Below, in pieces: positions 36,049 to 44,929 of a DNA stretch of 64,000 nucleotides. Under the pieces are notes generated by a model. That model was not told the DNA's origin and ran no database searches. It worked only from the letters and a program-made list of their open reading frames with translations. The DNA comes from Marinimicrobium agarilyticum DSM 16975 (GTDB lineage: Bacteria > Pseudomonadota > Gammaproteobacteria > Pseudomonadales > Cellvibrionaceae): the NCBI RefSeq assembly GCF_000423345.1, contig NZ_AUHU01000004.1:372001-436000 (forward strand). Direction: 5' to 3'. Made by a program: the position numbers and the translations under genes. How positions within the stretch are numbered: position 1 is the first letter of the stretch; each line of letters opens with the position of its first letter.

Positions 36049-36227
36049 CGTTCTCTCCCCATCTGGCGATTTGATCTTGTGTCGGCTTTTCGATTCGGGT
36101 AAATTGGGCTCTGTTTAATTATCTGATAAATAATACGGTTGACGATCGGCGTCGTGCAGTGGGTTCTCGACACGACTTCAGGCCCTGTGTGGGCTATCCG
36201 GTGGTTGCCGTCGGCGGAGACAGAGCA

Positions 36228-37409
36228 GTGCCCGATATCGATAGCCACATTCTGGTAGAGCAATTTGAAGCGCAGTATCAGCGCCCGGCGTCCATCCTGG
36301 CCAGGGCCCCCGGGCGGGTCAATCTGATTGGTGAACATACGGATTACAATGACGGCTTTGTCCTCCCCGCCGCCATTGATTACGTTAACGCCGTCGCTGC
36401 CGCGCCCCGGGAAGACCGTTTGATTTGTGCCACCGCTCTGGATTTTCAGGGTCAATCTGTCCGCTTCTCCCTGGATCAGCCCATGGAAAACGACCCGGTC
36501 TCCCCCTGGTCCGACTACCTGCGTGGTGTGGTCCAGGCACTTCTGGCCGATGGCTACCGGCTTTGTGGGGCCGACCTGCTCATACATGGCAATGTGCCCC
36601 CGGGTGCAGGCTTGAGCAGCTCCGCCGCGTTGGAGATGGCGCTGATTCGGGCGTTGACCGCCTTGAGTGAAGAGCCGATTACTTCGGAGCGGGCCGCCCA
36701 GTTGGGGCAACAGGCCGAGAACCAGTTCGTTGGCTGTAACTGCGGCATCATGGATCAACTGGTCAGTGCCCAAGGGCGGGCCGGCAATGCGCTTCTGATT
36801 GACTGCCGGTCCCTGGAGACCCGTTCGGTCCCCATTCCTGACGGCTGGGCGATGCTGATTGTGGAAAGCGGCGTAAGCCGGGGGCTGGTAGACAGTGAAT
36901 ACAATCTGCGCCGCGAACAGTGCGAGTCGGCCGCCGCCTTCTTTGGCGCTGAGAGCCTGCGCGATGTGACCCTGGAGCAGCTGGTATCCGCTCACGGAAA
37001 ACTCGAGCCGGTCTTGTTCCAGAGGGCACACCACGTTCTCAGTGAGAATGAACGAACGCTGCGTGCCGCCGACGCCCTGCGGGACGGGGATATGGCGACG
37101 CTGGCGACGGTGATGATGGAGTCTCATCGCTCGATGCGTGACGACTTCGATATCACCACACCGGCCATTGATACTCTGGTTTCCATTCTCGCCCGAGCCG
37201 CGCGGGGCCAGGCGGGCGTTCGCATGACCGGAGGCGGCTTCGGTGGTTGCGTCATTGCCCTCGCCCGCGAGGAAGATCTGCCGGCGCTAGAGGCTGCTGT
37301 GGAAGCGGAGTACTCGGCGCGCACCGGATGCAAGGCACGTTTGATTCCCGCCAAAGCCAGTGATGGCGCCTTTGCTGAGGCAGGGTTGGCGTGGCTAGAC
37401 GGCGCTTAA
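36228..37409 (+). CDS. galK: Galactokinase
   Basis: Phosphorylates galactose at C1 (Leloir pathway). GHMP kinase of 393 residues with the galactose signature GRVNLIGEHTDYNDGFVLP near residues 30-48, the ATP motif PPGAGLSSSAALE near 121-133 and TGGGFGGCVIALA near 336. I start at GTG 36228, seven bases after GGAGA; an upstream GTG at 36159 would add 23 atypical residues. No other gal genes are nearby. Confidence 0.95.
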   Translation: MPDIDSHILVEQFEAQYQRPASILARAPGRVNLIGEHTDYNDGFVLPAAIDYVNAVAAAPREDRLICATALDFQGQSVRFSLDQPMENDPVSPWSDYLRGVVQALLADGYRLCGADLLIHGNVPPGAGLSSSAALEMALIRALTALSEEPITSERAAQLGQQAENQFVGCNCGIMDQLVSAQGRAGNALLIDCRSLETRSVPIPDGWAMLIVESGVSRGLVDSEYNLRREQCESAAAFFGAESLRDVTLEQLVSAHGKLEPVLFQRAHHVLSENERTLRAADALRDGDMATLATVMMESHRSMRDDFDITTPAIDTLVSILARAARGQAGVRMTGGGFGGCVIALAREEDLPALEAAVEAEYSARTGCKARLIPAKASDGAFAEAGLAWLDGA

Positions 37410-37465
37410 TACGCTACACTCGGGGCCGTTTATAACGCCGTAACGGCATTCTGATTCAGGCCCCT

Positions 37466-38719
37466 ATGGACTTTCTGAACGACTTTTCCACACTCTCTCT
37501 GGTGCTGATGGGGCTGATCGCCCTGATGACGGTTTACTTCATCGGCCCGGGTTACTCCTCCCAGAGCGCGGTTCACGCCCCCACGATCCTGACCAGTACC
37601 GGTATCTTCGGCACCTTTATCGGGGTGGCGATGGGGTTGCTGGAGTTTGATACGTCTGACATCCAATCGAGTGTACCCGGCCTGATCGGGGGGCTTCGAA
37701 CAGCGTTCTGGACTTCCATTGCCGGGTTGCTCGGCGCGCTTCTGGTCAAGTTCCGGCACCTGGGGACCACGCTGCGTCAACACCGCCGTCAGTCCAGCTA
37801 CGAAGCGGCGACGGTGGATGACTTGGCAAACCTGCTATCGGATATCCACCGTTCTCTCTCGGACCCGGAAGCGGGGGGGCTTCACAGCGCGGTTCAGGGC
37901 CTGCGTCGGGAACAACATGAGGAAATGGCCGGGCTTAAACGCTCGCTTGAGCAATACCAGAGCGACATGACCGATGCCAATACCCGGGCGCTGACCCAGG
38001 TTCTGGAAACGGTGCTGACGGATTTCAATGCTCAGATTGACGTCCAGTACGGCGAGAATTTCAAAAAGCTCAACGAAGCCGTGGGCAACATGCTGCTCTG
38101 GCAGCAAAACTACAAAACCGAATTGCAGGAACTGCTGGTGACCCAGCAATCCAACGGTGAGCTGCTTGATAGAGCCAGCCGTGCCTATGAGAAAGTGGTG
38201 ACCCACTCTGAGGTGTTCAACCAGGTCTCTGAATCGATGGGGGGGCTGATGGAAGCCTTGCAGGCTCAATCCCAGGGGCTCGATCAGTATCTTTCCCAGT
38301 TGGCCTCGGTGGCTGACAAGGCTGCGGCGGGACTACCATCGCTGGAGGGGCGCGTGGATGCCCTGACTGATCAGTTGGCCGAGAGTGTCACCCGCAATCA
38401 GCAACAACTCAGCCAGGTGCTGGATGAAGCCTCGCGCGCGTTGCGGGATACCTCCGCCGAAGTGCACCGCAACATGGCCGACAGCCTGTCGCAGTCCCAG
38501 CAGGGGATGCACCGGCAGGTGGAAACCCTGGTTCAGCGCACGGGTGAACAACTCGAGCAGCTCGACCAGGCTCTGGAAAATGAGCTGACCAAAGCACTCA
38601 CCACGTTCGGTTATCAACTGACGTCCCTGTCCGAGAAATTTGTCAACGACTATGCGCCTCTGACCGACCGCCTGCGCGCGCTTGTGCAAGCGTCGGAAGC
38701 ATCAAGAACAGACTCATGA
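37466..38719 (+). CDS. ZorA-like MotA/ExbB-family proton-channel protein with long tail
   Basis: 417 residues. Three membrane helices (about 10-30, 40-60 and 74-96) contain GIFGTFIGVAMGLLEFDTSDIQSSVPGLIGGLRTAFWTSIAG, in two stretches, the conserved channel region of ZorA-type motors. The remaining 320 residues are a predicted cytoplasmic coiled coil with Gln/Glu/Leu heptads, as in the ZorA tail. The stop overlaps the next start by 4 bases. Known Zorya motors sense phage infection and recruit nucleases. This assignment is from motif memory; an uncharacterised MotAB-type motor is the alternative. Confidence 0.8.
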   Translation: MDFLNDFSTLSLVLMGLIALMTVYFIGPGYSSQSAVHAPTILTSTGIFGTFIGVAMGLLEFDTSDIQSSVPGLIGGLRTAFWTSIAGLLGALLVKFRHLGTTLRQHRRQSSYEAATVDDLANLLSDIHRSLSDPEAGGLHSAVQGLRREQHEEMAGLKRSLEQYQSDMTDANTRALTQVLETVLTDFNAQIDVQYGENFKKLNEAVGNMLLWQQNYKTELQELLVTQQSNGELLDRASRAYEKVVTHSEVFNQVSESMGGLMEALQAQSQGLDQYLSQLASVADKAAAGLPSLEGRVDALTDQLAESVTRNQQQLSQVLDEASRALRDTSAEVHRNMADSLSQSQQGMHRQVETLVQRTGEQLEQLDQALENELTKALTTFGYQLTSLSEKFVNDYAPLTDRLRALVQASEASRTDS

Positions 38720-39447
38720 CAAAAACGCCCGACAAGCAGAATCCGCTCGCACCCCGGGCCAACCATGAGGTAGAGCACGAGGAGCACTGGGTCTCTGTCA
38801 GTGACCTGATGGGTGGCTTGATGATGGTGTTTCTCCTGATCGCCGTGGTGTACATGGTCCAGTTGGAGATTGAGAGCCGCAAAATCCGCGATGTGGCGGT
38901 GCTGTATGACCGACTGCGGACCCAGCTTTACGAGGACTTGTACGAGGAGTTCGAACAAGACCTGCCGCGCTGGGGGGCGGAGCTTAACCGGGACCTGAGC
39001 TTGCGTTTCTACGATACCGAAGTGCTTTTCCCGCAGGGAGAGGACACCCTCAGGCCCGCTTTTCGTGAGATTCTCGAGGACTTCTTTCCCCGCTATCTGA
39101 ACATCATCACCTCCCCGAAGTACCGGGAGGATATCCTTGAGGTGCGAATCGAGGGCCACACGTCCAGTGACTGGGGCACGCTTCCGGAACGTGAAGCCTA
39201 CATCCGCAACATGGCGCTGTCCCAGGCCCGGACCCGAACCACCCTGGCGTATCTGTTGTCCCTGCCCGAGGTGAGCGACGAGCGAGGCTGGATCAAGGCC
39301 CACTTGACCGCCAACGGCTTATCTTCGTCCAAACCGGTGGTAGACAATGGCGTCGAGGATCCTGTGCGCTCGCGCCGGGTGGAGTTTCGGTTGCGTACAG
39401 ACGCCGAGTCGCGCATTGAGGGGTTATTGAAAGAGGAGTCCTTTTGA
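38716..39447 (+). CDS. ZorB-like OmpA/MotB-domain stator protein
   Basis: 243 residues: a short cytoplasmic N terminus, then one membrane helix (about 34-51). An aspartate at its inner edge (SVSDLMGGLMMVFLL) is the expected proton carrier. A periplasmic OmpA-like peptidoglycan-binding domain follows, with RIEGHTSSDWG near 155 and a late SRRVEFRLRT. It is coupled to the ZorA-like gene by an ATGA overlap and to the next gene by another 4-base overlap. The two proteins should form one inner-membrane motor anchored to the wall. Confidence 0.82.
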   Translation: MTKTPDKQNPLAPRANHEVEHEEHWVSVSDLMGGLMMVFLLIAVVYMVQLEIESRKIRDVAVLYDRLRTQLYEDLYEEFEQDLPRWGAELNRDLSLRFYDTEVLFPQGEDTLRPAFREILEDFFPRYLNIITSPKYREDILEVRIEGHTSSDWGTLPEREAYIRNMALSQARTRTTLAYLLSLPEVSDERGWIKAHLTANGLSSSKPVVDNGVEDPVRSRRVEFRLRTDAESRIEGLLKEESF

Positions 39448-40016
39448 AACTCCCGGATTTTCTCCAGTTCGAGCCCTTCAACCGGTTGCGGGAGGTGATG
39501 GGGGCGGATCAGCTCGGGGCGTTCGAGTTCTTCGACCCCAAGTTGCATCTGACGGCCGCCGAGCGCGAGCAACTGGCCTTGGGGCTGCGGCTGGGCTGGG
39601 CTCAGTTGCGCTGCCTGCACGACTATACCCTGGCGTACAAGAACAGCCGGGTGTTGCTGTGGATCGATGAGACCAGCGTGGTTGAGGTGGCCAGGGGGAG
39701 CGACGCCGACTCCGGATGGACCGCGCCCTGTTACCATCTGGCGGACTGCCGAAGCCTTCGGGCGGTCCGCCGGGCGGCGCCCGATGTTCGGGTGATGGTC
39801 GCCACGGCATTGCCCCCGCCTGACCCCTGGCCCTGGCGGGTTTGCCCGGAATGCCTACAGCAGTTGCAGTTCCGTGGTTTTGATGCCGCGCGAGCGCGGC
39901 ACCGGGACTACAGCGATCGGGTACTCGAAAAATTCGACCTGGATGACTTCTTCAGGCACTACCCCGTGTACCCGGTGACCTCAGATGTCTTGCGCGCTCT
40001 GGATTCAGTGGTTTGA
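39444..40016 (+). CDS. Cys-rich third protein of the Zorya-like operon
   Basis: A 190-residue soluble protein. Cys96, His98 and Cys102 (PCYHLADCRSL) with Cys134 and Cys137 (VCPECL) form a likely zinc site. A conserved-looking C-terminal FDLDDFFRHYP follows. I recall similar H-x3-C ... CxxCL zinc knuckles next to HNH nuclease and other defence proteins, but no nuclease motif is visible here. TTG 39444 lies six bases after AGAGGAG and within the end of the ZorB-like gene. It is the operon's probable effector or adaptor; its function is unknown. Confidence 0.72.
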   Translation: MKLPDFLQFEPFNRLREVMGADQLGAFEFFDPKLHLTAAEREQLALGLRLGWAQLRCLHDYTLAYKNSRVLLWIDETSVVEVARGSDADSGWTAPCYHLADCRSLRAVRRAAPDVRVMVATALPPPDPWPWRVCPECLQQLQFRGFDAARARHRDYSDRVLEKFDLDDFFRHYPVYPVTSDVLRALDSVV

Positions 40017-40205
40017 ATAGGGGGTGTTTTCCGCGAAATAGGCATAGTAATCCTGCTCCAACGATCGCCCGGTGGCGCGCCTGTCCCTGGATTTTCGGCG
40101 TTTGCGATGGTACAGGTCCAACGGCATCTGGGCGCAGGGGTCCCGTTCAAGGCGCCGTTCTCGCCCCCGTCGTCGGTCGACAAAAATTCGGTGTTGATGG
40201 TGCAT
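40005..40205 (-). CDS. Small basic protein, unknown function
   Basis: 66 residues, strongly basic (RRRGRERRLER, YHRKRRKSRDRR) and ending DYYAYFAENTPYSNH. The composition looks like a real conserved small gammaproteobacterial protein rather than a shadow frame, and the reverse frame is not a better candidate over most of its length. It converges on the preceding gene with a 12-base overlap. No strong ribosome site was seen. Confidence 0.5.
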   Translation of the reverse strand: MHHQHRIFVDRRRGRERRLERDPCAQMPLDLYHRKRRKSRDRRATGRSLEQDYYAYFAENTPYSNH

Positions 40206-40293
40206 TGCGATGCCAGTTTTGATTTTTTTGCGCTAGGTCAACACAGTGTAGACCGCCCCGGGTAAAATGCCGACAGTTTTTTGGAGTAACGTA

Positions 40294-40617
40294 ATGAAAC
40301 CGATCGAAGCGTCAATAACGACCAAGTTGACCGAAACTTTTGAGCCCTCGCACCTGGAGGTGCACAACGAGAGCCATCAGCACAATGTGCCTCCCGGGTC
40401 CGAAAGCCACTTCAAGGTGGTGTTGGTGTGCGGGGCCTTTACCGGCAAGCGACAGGTGCAGCGCCACCAGGCCGTATATGGCGCCCTTTCTGCGGAGTTG
40501 GCCGGACCCGTACATGCCCTGGCGTTGCATACCTACAGCCCGGAAGAGTGGGTGGGGCCCCAATCGGTGCCCGGTTCCCCAGCTTGCCTGGGTGGCGGGA
40601 AAGGGGAGGCAAATTGA
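40294..40617 (+). CDS. bolA: BolA-family protein
   Basis: 107 residues. ATG 40294 follows GGAG. The BolA core includes LTETFEPSHLEVHNESHQHN (residues 10-29) with its conserved His, and SHFKVVLVCGAFTGKRQVQRHQAVY (37-61). BolA proteins work with monothiol glutaredoxins in iron-sulfur trafficking and affect morphology. It stands alone upstream of trhO. Confidence 0.93.
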   Translation: MKPIEASITTKLTETFEPSHLEVHNESHQHNVPPGSESHFKVVLVCGAFTGKRQVQRHQAVYGALSAELAGPVHALALHTYSPEEWVGPQSVPGSPACLGGGKGEAN

Positions 40618-40687
40618 TAGTGGCTGTACAAAATTTAAGCGTTTATAATGCGCGCTTTCCCCGTCATGCCGAGGTTCCGGTCGTTTT

Positions 40688-41635
40688 ATGAGTGTCGTTG
40701 TTGCCGCCCTGTACAAGTTTGTGTCCCTGCCGGATTATCGGGAGATCAGTGGTCCGCTGAAGGACAAGTGCGTTGAGCTGGAGCTCAAGGGCACCCTGCT
40801 GCTCGCTCACGAGGGCATCAACGGTACCGTCGCCGGCTCACGTGAAGGCATTGACGGTCTGTTGGCATATTTGCAAGCTGACGAGCGCCTGGAAGGCCTT
40901 GAGCACAAGGAATCGCCCGCAGACGAGCAGCCGTTCTACCGGATGAAGGTCAAGCTTAAGAAAGAGATTGTGACCATGGGCGTGGATGGAATTGACCCCC
41001 GCCATACCGTGGGGACCTATGTCGCCCCCAAAGACTGGAACCGCCTGATCAGTGACCCGGACGTGTTGGTGGTAGATACCCGAAACCATTACGAATACGC
41101 CATCGGCAGCTTTGAGCGGGCGTTGGATCCCGAGACGGAAACGTTCAGAGAGTTTCCCGACTATGTCCGCCAGCACCTCGATCCCGGCAAACACAAAAAA
41201 GTGGCCATGTTCTGTACCGGCGGCATCCGTTGTGAAAAAGCGACCGCCTATATGAGAGAGCAGGGTTTTGAGGAGGTGTATCACCTTCAGGGCGGCATTC
41301 TCAAATATCTGGAAGAGGTGCCCGCGGAGCAAAGCCTGTGGCGCGGGGAGTGTTTTGTATTCGACAACCGCGTAGCGGTGAACCAGAATTTGGAACCCGG
41401 GTCTTATGACCAGTGTCATGGTTGCCGTCACCCGATTACCGAGGAAGACAAGGCCTCGGCGCTGTATATGAAAGGCGTGAGCTGTCCCAAGTGCTACCAC
41501 AACCTGACTCAGGACCAGAAAGCCCGCTTTGCCGAACGTCAGAAACAGATTGAACTGGCCCGCCAGCGCAATGAAGTGCATATTGGCGCTGAGCCGCCGG
41601 CGCGTCAGCGCCGCGCTACCGCCAAGTCGTCATGA
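40688..41635 (+). CDS. trhO: tRNA uridine 5-oxyacetate/5-hydroxylation rhodanese TrhO
   Basis: Oxygen-dependent tRNA U34 hydroxylase (YceA family), 315 residues. An N-terminal acylphosphatase-like domain ([17 protein letters not shown], about 34-50) is followed by a rhodanese domain with the active Cys in [16 protein letters not shown] near 176-191. A Cys-rich C terminus (CHGCRHP, CPKCYH) completes the family layout. The oxidised base feeds cmo5U wobble modification. Confidence 0.95.
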   Translation: MSVVVAALYKFVSLPDYREISGPLKDKCVELELKGTLLLAHEGINGTVAGSREGIDGLLAYLQADERLEGLEHKESPADEQPFYRMKVKLKKEIVTMGVDGIDPRHTVGTYVAPKDWNRLISDPDVLVVDTRNHYEYAIGSFERALDPETETFREFPDYVRQHLDPGKHKKVAMFCTGGIRCEKATAYMREQGFEEVYHLQGGILKYLEEVPAEQSLWRGECFVFDNRVAVNQNLEPGSYDQCHGCRHPITEEDKASALYMKGVSCPKCYHNLTQDQKARFAERQKQIELARQRNEVHIGAEPPARQRRATAKSS

Positions 41636-41668
41636 AATGAGAGGGATGGCCCTCAGGAGCGTAAAATC

Positions 41669-42016
41669 ATGGACCCTTTGAATTTTGATGATTGGGACGT
41701 CGATGTCGGGCTTGGTCGGGCCAAGCATCCCTGTGGCTTTCAACTGGAAGTGGAGGGGGATGCCCGCAATCCGACCGGGGTTTCACCCGCCAACTACCCC
41801 CCCGAATTGAGTTTCGCTGAACAGGCCCGCCTGTTGCGGTCGGGGATGAATGCGCTGGCTTCGGCGGCGGGGTCTGGGGCCGGGCGGGCTGCCTCTGCGC
41901 GCCCGACGACGGTCAATCGCCGGGCCAAACAGGCGGAGGAAAGAGCGAAGCTGTTTGCCGAGCAGCGCAAGGACCGCCCGGCCAGAGCGAAGCTGTCTTT
42001 AAAGAAGCCCAGCTAG
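41669..42016 (+). CDS. Hypothetical protein
   Basis: 115 residues. An acidic N terminus (MDPLNFDDWDVDVGLGRAKHP), a central LSFAEQARLLRSGMNAL helix and a basic, Lys/Arg-rich C terminus are visible. There is no signal, membrane segment or known motif. A good position just after trhO and normal codon use suggest it is genuine. It converges on the next gene with a 4-base overlap. Confidence 0.7.
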   Translation: MDPLNFDDWDVDVGLGRAKHPCGFQLEVEGDARNPTGVSPANYPPELSFAEQARLLRSGMNALASAAGSGAGRAASARPTTVNRRAKQAEERAKLFAEQRKDRPARAKLSLKKPS

Positions 42017-42534
42017 CGGATGACCAACTGACCGCGCAGTTGCAGATCTGTGCGGTGGGTGTCGACGGCAGTAAACAACTGGTCTAGCCGCTGGCCGGCA
42101 ATTTCCGCCTGGGATTCTGCGACATGAATGCCGCCGCCACTGGCCACCAGGCGGTCGAGCTCCTGGATGGCTGAATCAATAGCCGCGACTATGGCCTGGG
42201 TGGTGGCTTCGTTGCGGAAGACGCGGCCCTGGCCGGTCAGCGCCAGGTACTCATCGCACTCCACCAACCACTGCTTGCGCTGCTTCAGGAAGTTACTGAT
42301 GTTGCGCATCCCCCCTTTATGCCCGCTTGAGAGCTGACCATCCCGATACGTCTGTAAGCTCTCGCGCGCCCTCAACAGGAAAGTTACGCTGGTATCCTGG
42401 CAGTAGTTTGCCGTCAGGTAACTGGGGAATTGGACGTCATGCTCCTCCATTGCTTTTTGCCGCTTGCAGTCTTCGTCACAAGCAGTCGCCGGGAGGCAGA
42501 CCATTAAACCGATAAGGAGTAATAACTTTTTCAT
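42013..42534 (-). CDS. Exported small protein, unknown function
   Basis: 173 residues with a signal peptide (MKKLLLLIGLMVCLPATAC). The sequence PATAC-DED could be a weak lipobox or a normal cleavage site. The mature part is helical with several cysteines (CDEDCKRQ, NYCQDTS, VECDEYL), suggesting periplasmic disulfides. The family is not recognised. A/T-rich, gene-free sequence of about 160 bases follows upstream. Confidence 0.75.
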   Translation of the reverse strand: MKKLLLLIGLMVCLPATACDEDCKRQKAMEEHDVQFPSYLTANYCQDTSVTFLLRARESLQTYRDGQLSSGHKGGMRNISNFLKQRKQWLVECDEYLALTGQGRVFRNEATTQAIVAAIDSAIQELDRLVASGGGIHVAESQAEIAGQRLDQLFTAVDTHRTDLQLRGQLVIR

Positions 42535-42697
42535 AGCTGCGCCAGTGGGTTGTTATGAATTTTTTTTACTGCTTGATACTACGTATAAATTATTTACACG
42601 ACAGGGTCAACAATCGTGCGCCAACCTGGTGCCTTTTATTAGAAAACGGTCTAATTCTCTGAATCTTAGAAGGTTTCGGTGTAAAAAGCATCGATTG

Positions 42698-44929
42698 CTA
42701 CCATTGGTTAGACTCACCCTCCTGATGGTGGGCCGCCAGCAGCCAGCTGTAAATACGGTGAACATTCTGGGCAAAGGCGTCGGTGGAATGGTGCTGGGCA
42801 AACTGCTGCGCCTGTTCAGCCAGAGTTTTCCGGTGTTGCTCATCCTCCAGTATGGTCGCTACCTGGCGACACCAGACATCCAGGTTTTCCGGCGTTTTGT
42901 AGCCATTTTCTCCCTCGATGATGACGTCATCGATACCGCTGGAGCGAACCGCCACGACCGGCAACTGTGCCGCCATGGCTTCGAGAATGACCATTCCCTG
43001 GGTTTCCGACTTCGAGGCGAACACAAACAGGTCTCCCAAACGGTAGTAAAGCGGCATTTCATCCGGCGGAACGGACCCGACCAGCGTCACGCAGTCATTC
43101 AGGCCTTCCTGTTCAATGCGCTGCTGGAGGCGGTGGCGTTCGTGGCCATCGCCGATGATCAGCAAGTGGAAAGGCGACACCTGTCGAGCCTTCAGTTCAG
43201 CCATGGCGTCGAGCAAAAAGTCGATGTTCTTCTCCGTGGAGAGCCGGGAAACGCTGATCAGGACTCGCTTTCCTCTCAGGGCGAAGTGCGTGCGTCGCTC
43301 TTCCAGCCGGGCAGGGTCGAGATTCTGAAAGCGCTCGTAGTCGATCCCGGTGGGCTGCACAAAGATGGAGGTCTTGACCCCGATCATGCGCAGGTAGTCT
43401 TCCGCCGAATTGGTGGGCACGATGACGCCGCTGCAACGGTTGGCGAAGTGCTTGATCAGGGCATGAGAAATCAGGTTGCGGAACAGCGCGCCAGGTAGTG
43501 GTACAAAGTGTGCGTAGTGTTCCAGCCGGGTGTGATAGGTATAGACCGCCGGAATGTGCAGCCGGTGGGCAATCCAAAGGCCGAGCGAGCCCATCCAGAT
43601 GGGGTGGTGGAGGTGAATGATGTCGGGCCGGTAGTCTTTAACCCGCCGGCGAATGCGGCGAAGAAAAATGTTGGCCAGCCGGAATTCGCCGCGAACGCCC
43701 ATGGCGAAGAGCGAGGGAACCCGGAGTACCTGCTGCTCCTCCGGGTCCTGTTCTTTGTAGCGGGGGGCGACGATCAGTACCGAGTCTTTGAGTGTTTGTA
43801 AGCCGCGGCGCAGGCGTTCGATGGACAGGGGCACTCCGCCGATGAAGGGCAGGTAGTTGTTGGTGAACATCGCCACTTTCAGCGGTTGATTTTCCCAAGG
43901 CGTGGGGTCCAGGTCGAAGTTCGGGTAGTAATCCCGCCCGACGAAAACCTTCTGGTGCAGCTTGATGCCGACTACCATAAACAGGCTGACCAGAATAATA
44001 AAATTGATGTAGCCGACATAGAACAGTGAGTAGATGAAGAACCACAGGCTCTCCAGGGTTCTCCACGCCGGGTGTTGGCCAATCTCCAGTGGCTCCAGTT
44101 CGGTCTGCACCTGATCTCCGTTTACCGTCACTTTGACGTAGTGGTAAAAGCTGGTGTCGTCGTTCAGGACCAGCCCACCCGCGCCGCCGGTGGTGATAAA
44201 GAGAGTGTCGTCATCGAGTTGCCGGGAGAATACCGGCAGGTTGGCCGAAAACACCGCCGTAACATTATGCTGCTCTATCAGCGTCAACAAGGCATCCCGA
44301 AAAGGGGAATCCGGCAGGTAATGGTCCTCGCGGTCAAACAGCAGGTCGTGCTCAATTTTCTTGAGAGGATGATTGATGAACAGGAAGACCGGGCCCTGTC
44401 GGGTGTCACTCAAAAGCCCCTTCAACCATTCTATTTGCCAGCGCCAGGGCGTTTTACCGGTGCTGTCGAGAAAAATGAACTGACTTTGCCCGAGGCTGAA
44501 GTTGTAAAAGTAGGGTCCAAAGTGCTCGTAGAAGCGAAAGCTGCCAAAGTCTTCGTACTCTTGTTCCCCGAAGGTCAGGAGGAAGGGAATATCCAAGTGG
44601 CTGAGTGAACCGTAGAGCGCCCGGTATTTGTCTTCCCCACCACTGCTGATGGCATTGCCCGCGGAGACCAGAAAGTCCACTCCCGATTGGTTCAGAGTGG
44701 GAATAATCCGGTTTTCGAACACGCCCACGGAGTTGTTGATATTGCCAACAACGGCAAACTGATACTCGTCAGGGTTGTCGATACGCTGCTGGAGCTCACT
44801 CAGTTGCTCGACGTGGACGCTGCTGAACTCCGGGTTGGAAATGTTCAGGTACAGTTTATAGCCTACCAGGAACGCGATGATCAGCAGGTTCAGATAAAAC
44901 AGCCACTTGAGTAGAGGCGTTCGGCTCAT
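42698..44929 (-). CDS. Fusion of metallophosphoesterase-like domain and GT4 glycosyltransferase
   Basis: 743 residues. A membrane anchor (about 8-27) leads to a metallophosphoesterase-shaped domain (about 55-285), probably periplasmic. Hydrophobic segments at about 293-325 then return the chain to the cytoplasm for a GT4 domain (about 345-735; YTYHTRLEHYAHFVPLP, SRLSTEKNIDFLLDA, SKSETQGMVILEAMA). The phosphoesterase metal motifs are eroded: VVGNINN, SAGNAIS, FGEQEY and FSANLP stand where GD, GD, GNHE and GHxH are expected. So it is likely a binding module. The substrate may be a diacylglycerol-type lipid, as in MgtA-like enzymes. Confidence 0.85.
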   Translation of the reverse strand: MSRTPLLKWLFYLNLLIIAFLVGYKLYLNISNPEFSSVHVEQLSELQQRIDNPDEYQFAVVGNINNSVGVFENRIIPTLNQSGVDFLVSAGNAISSGGEDKYRALYGSLSHLDIPFLLTFGEQEYEDFGSFRFYEHFGPYFYNFSLGQSQFIFLDSTGKTPWRWQIEWLKGLLSDTRQGPVFLFINHPLKKIEHDLLFDREDHYLPDSPFRDALLTLIEQHNVTAVFSANLPVFSRQLDDDTLFITTGGAGGLVLNDDTSFYHYVKVTVNGDQVQTELEPLEIGQHPAWRTLESLWFFIYSLFYVGYINFIILVSLFMVVGIKLHQKVFVGRDYYPNFDLDPTPWENQPLKVAMFTNNYLPFIGGVPLSIERLRRGLQTLKDSVLIVAPRYKEQDPEEQQVLRVPSLFAMGVRGEFRLANIFLRRIRRRVKDYRPDIIHLHHPIWMGSLGLWIAHRLHIPAVYTYHTRLEHYAHFVPLPGALFRNLISHALIKHFANRCSGVIVPTNSAEDYLRMIGVKTSIFVQPTGIDYERFQNLDPARLEERRTHFALRGKRVLISVSRLSTEKNIDFLLDAMAELKARQVSPFHLLIIGDGHERHRLQQRIEQEGLNDCVTLVGSVPPDEMPLYYRLGDLFVFASKSETQGMVILEAMAAQLPVVAVRSSGIDDVIIEGENGYKTPENLDVWCRQVATILEDEQHRKTLAEQAQQFAQHHSTDAFAQNVHRIYSWLLAAHHQEGESNQW

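Noticed and set aside
42464-43498. Open frame of 344 codons opposite the GT4 domain
   Set aside because: Overlaps the conserved GT4 motifs on the minus strand and has no features of its own.
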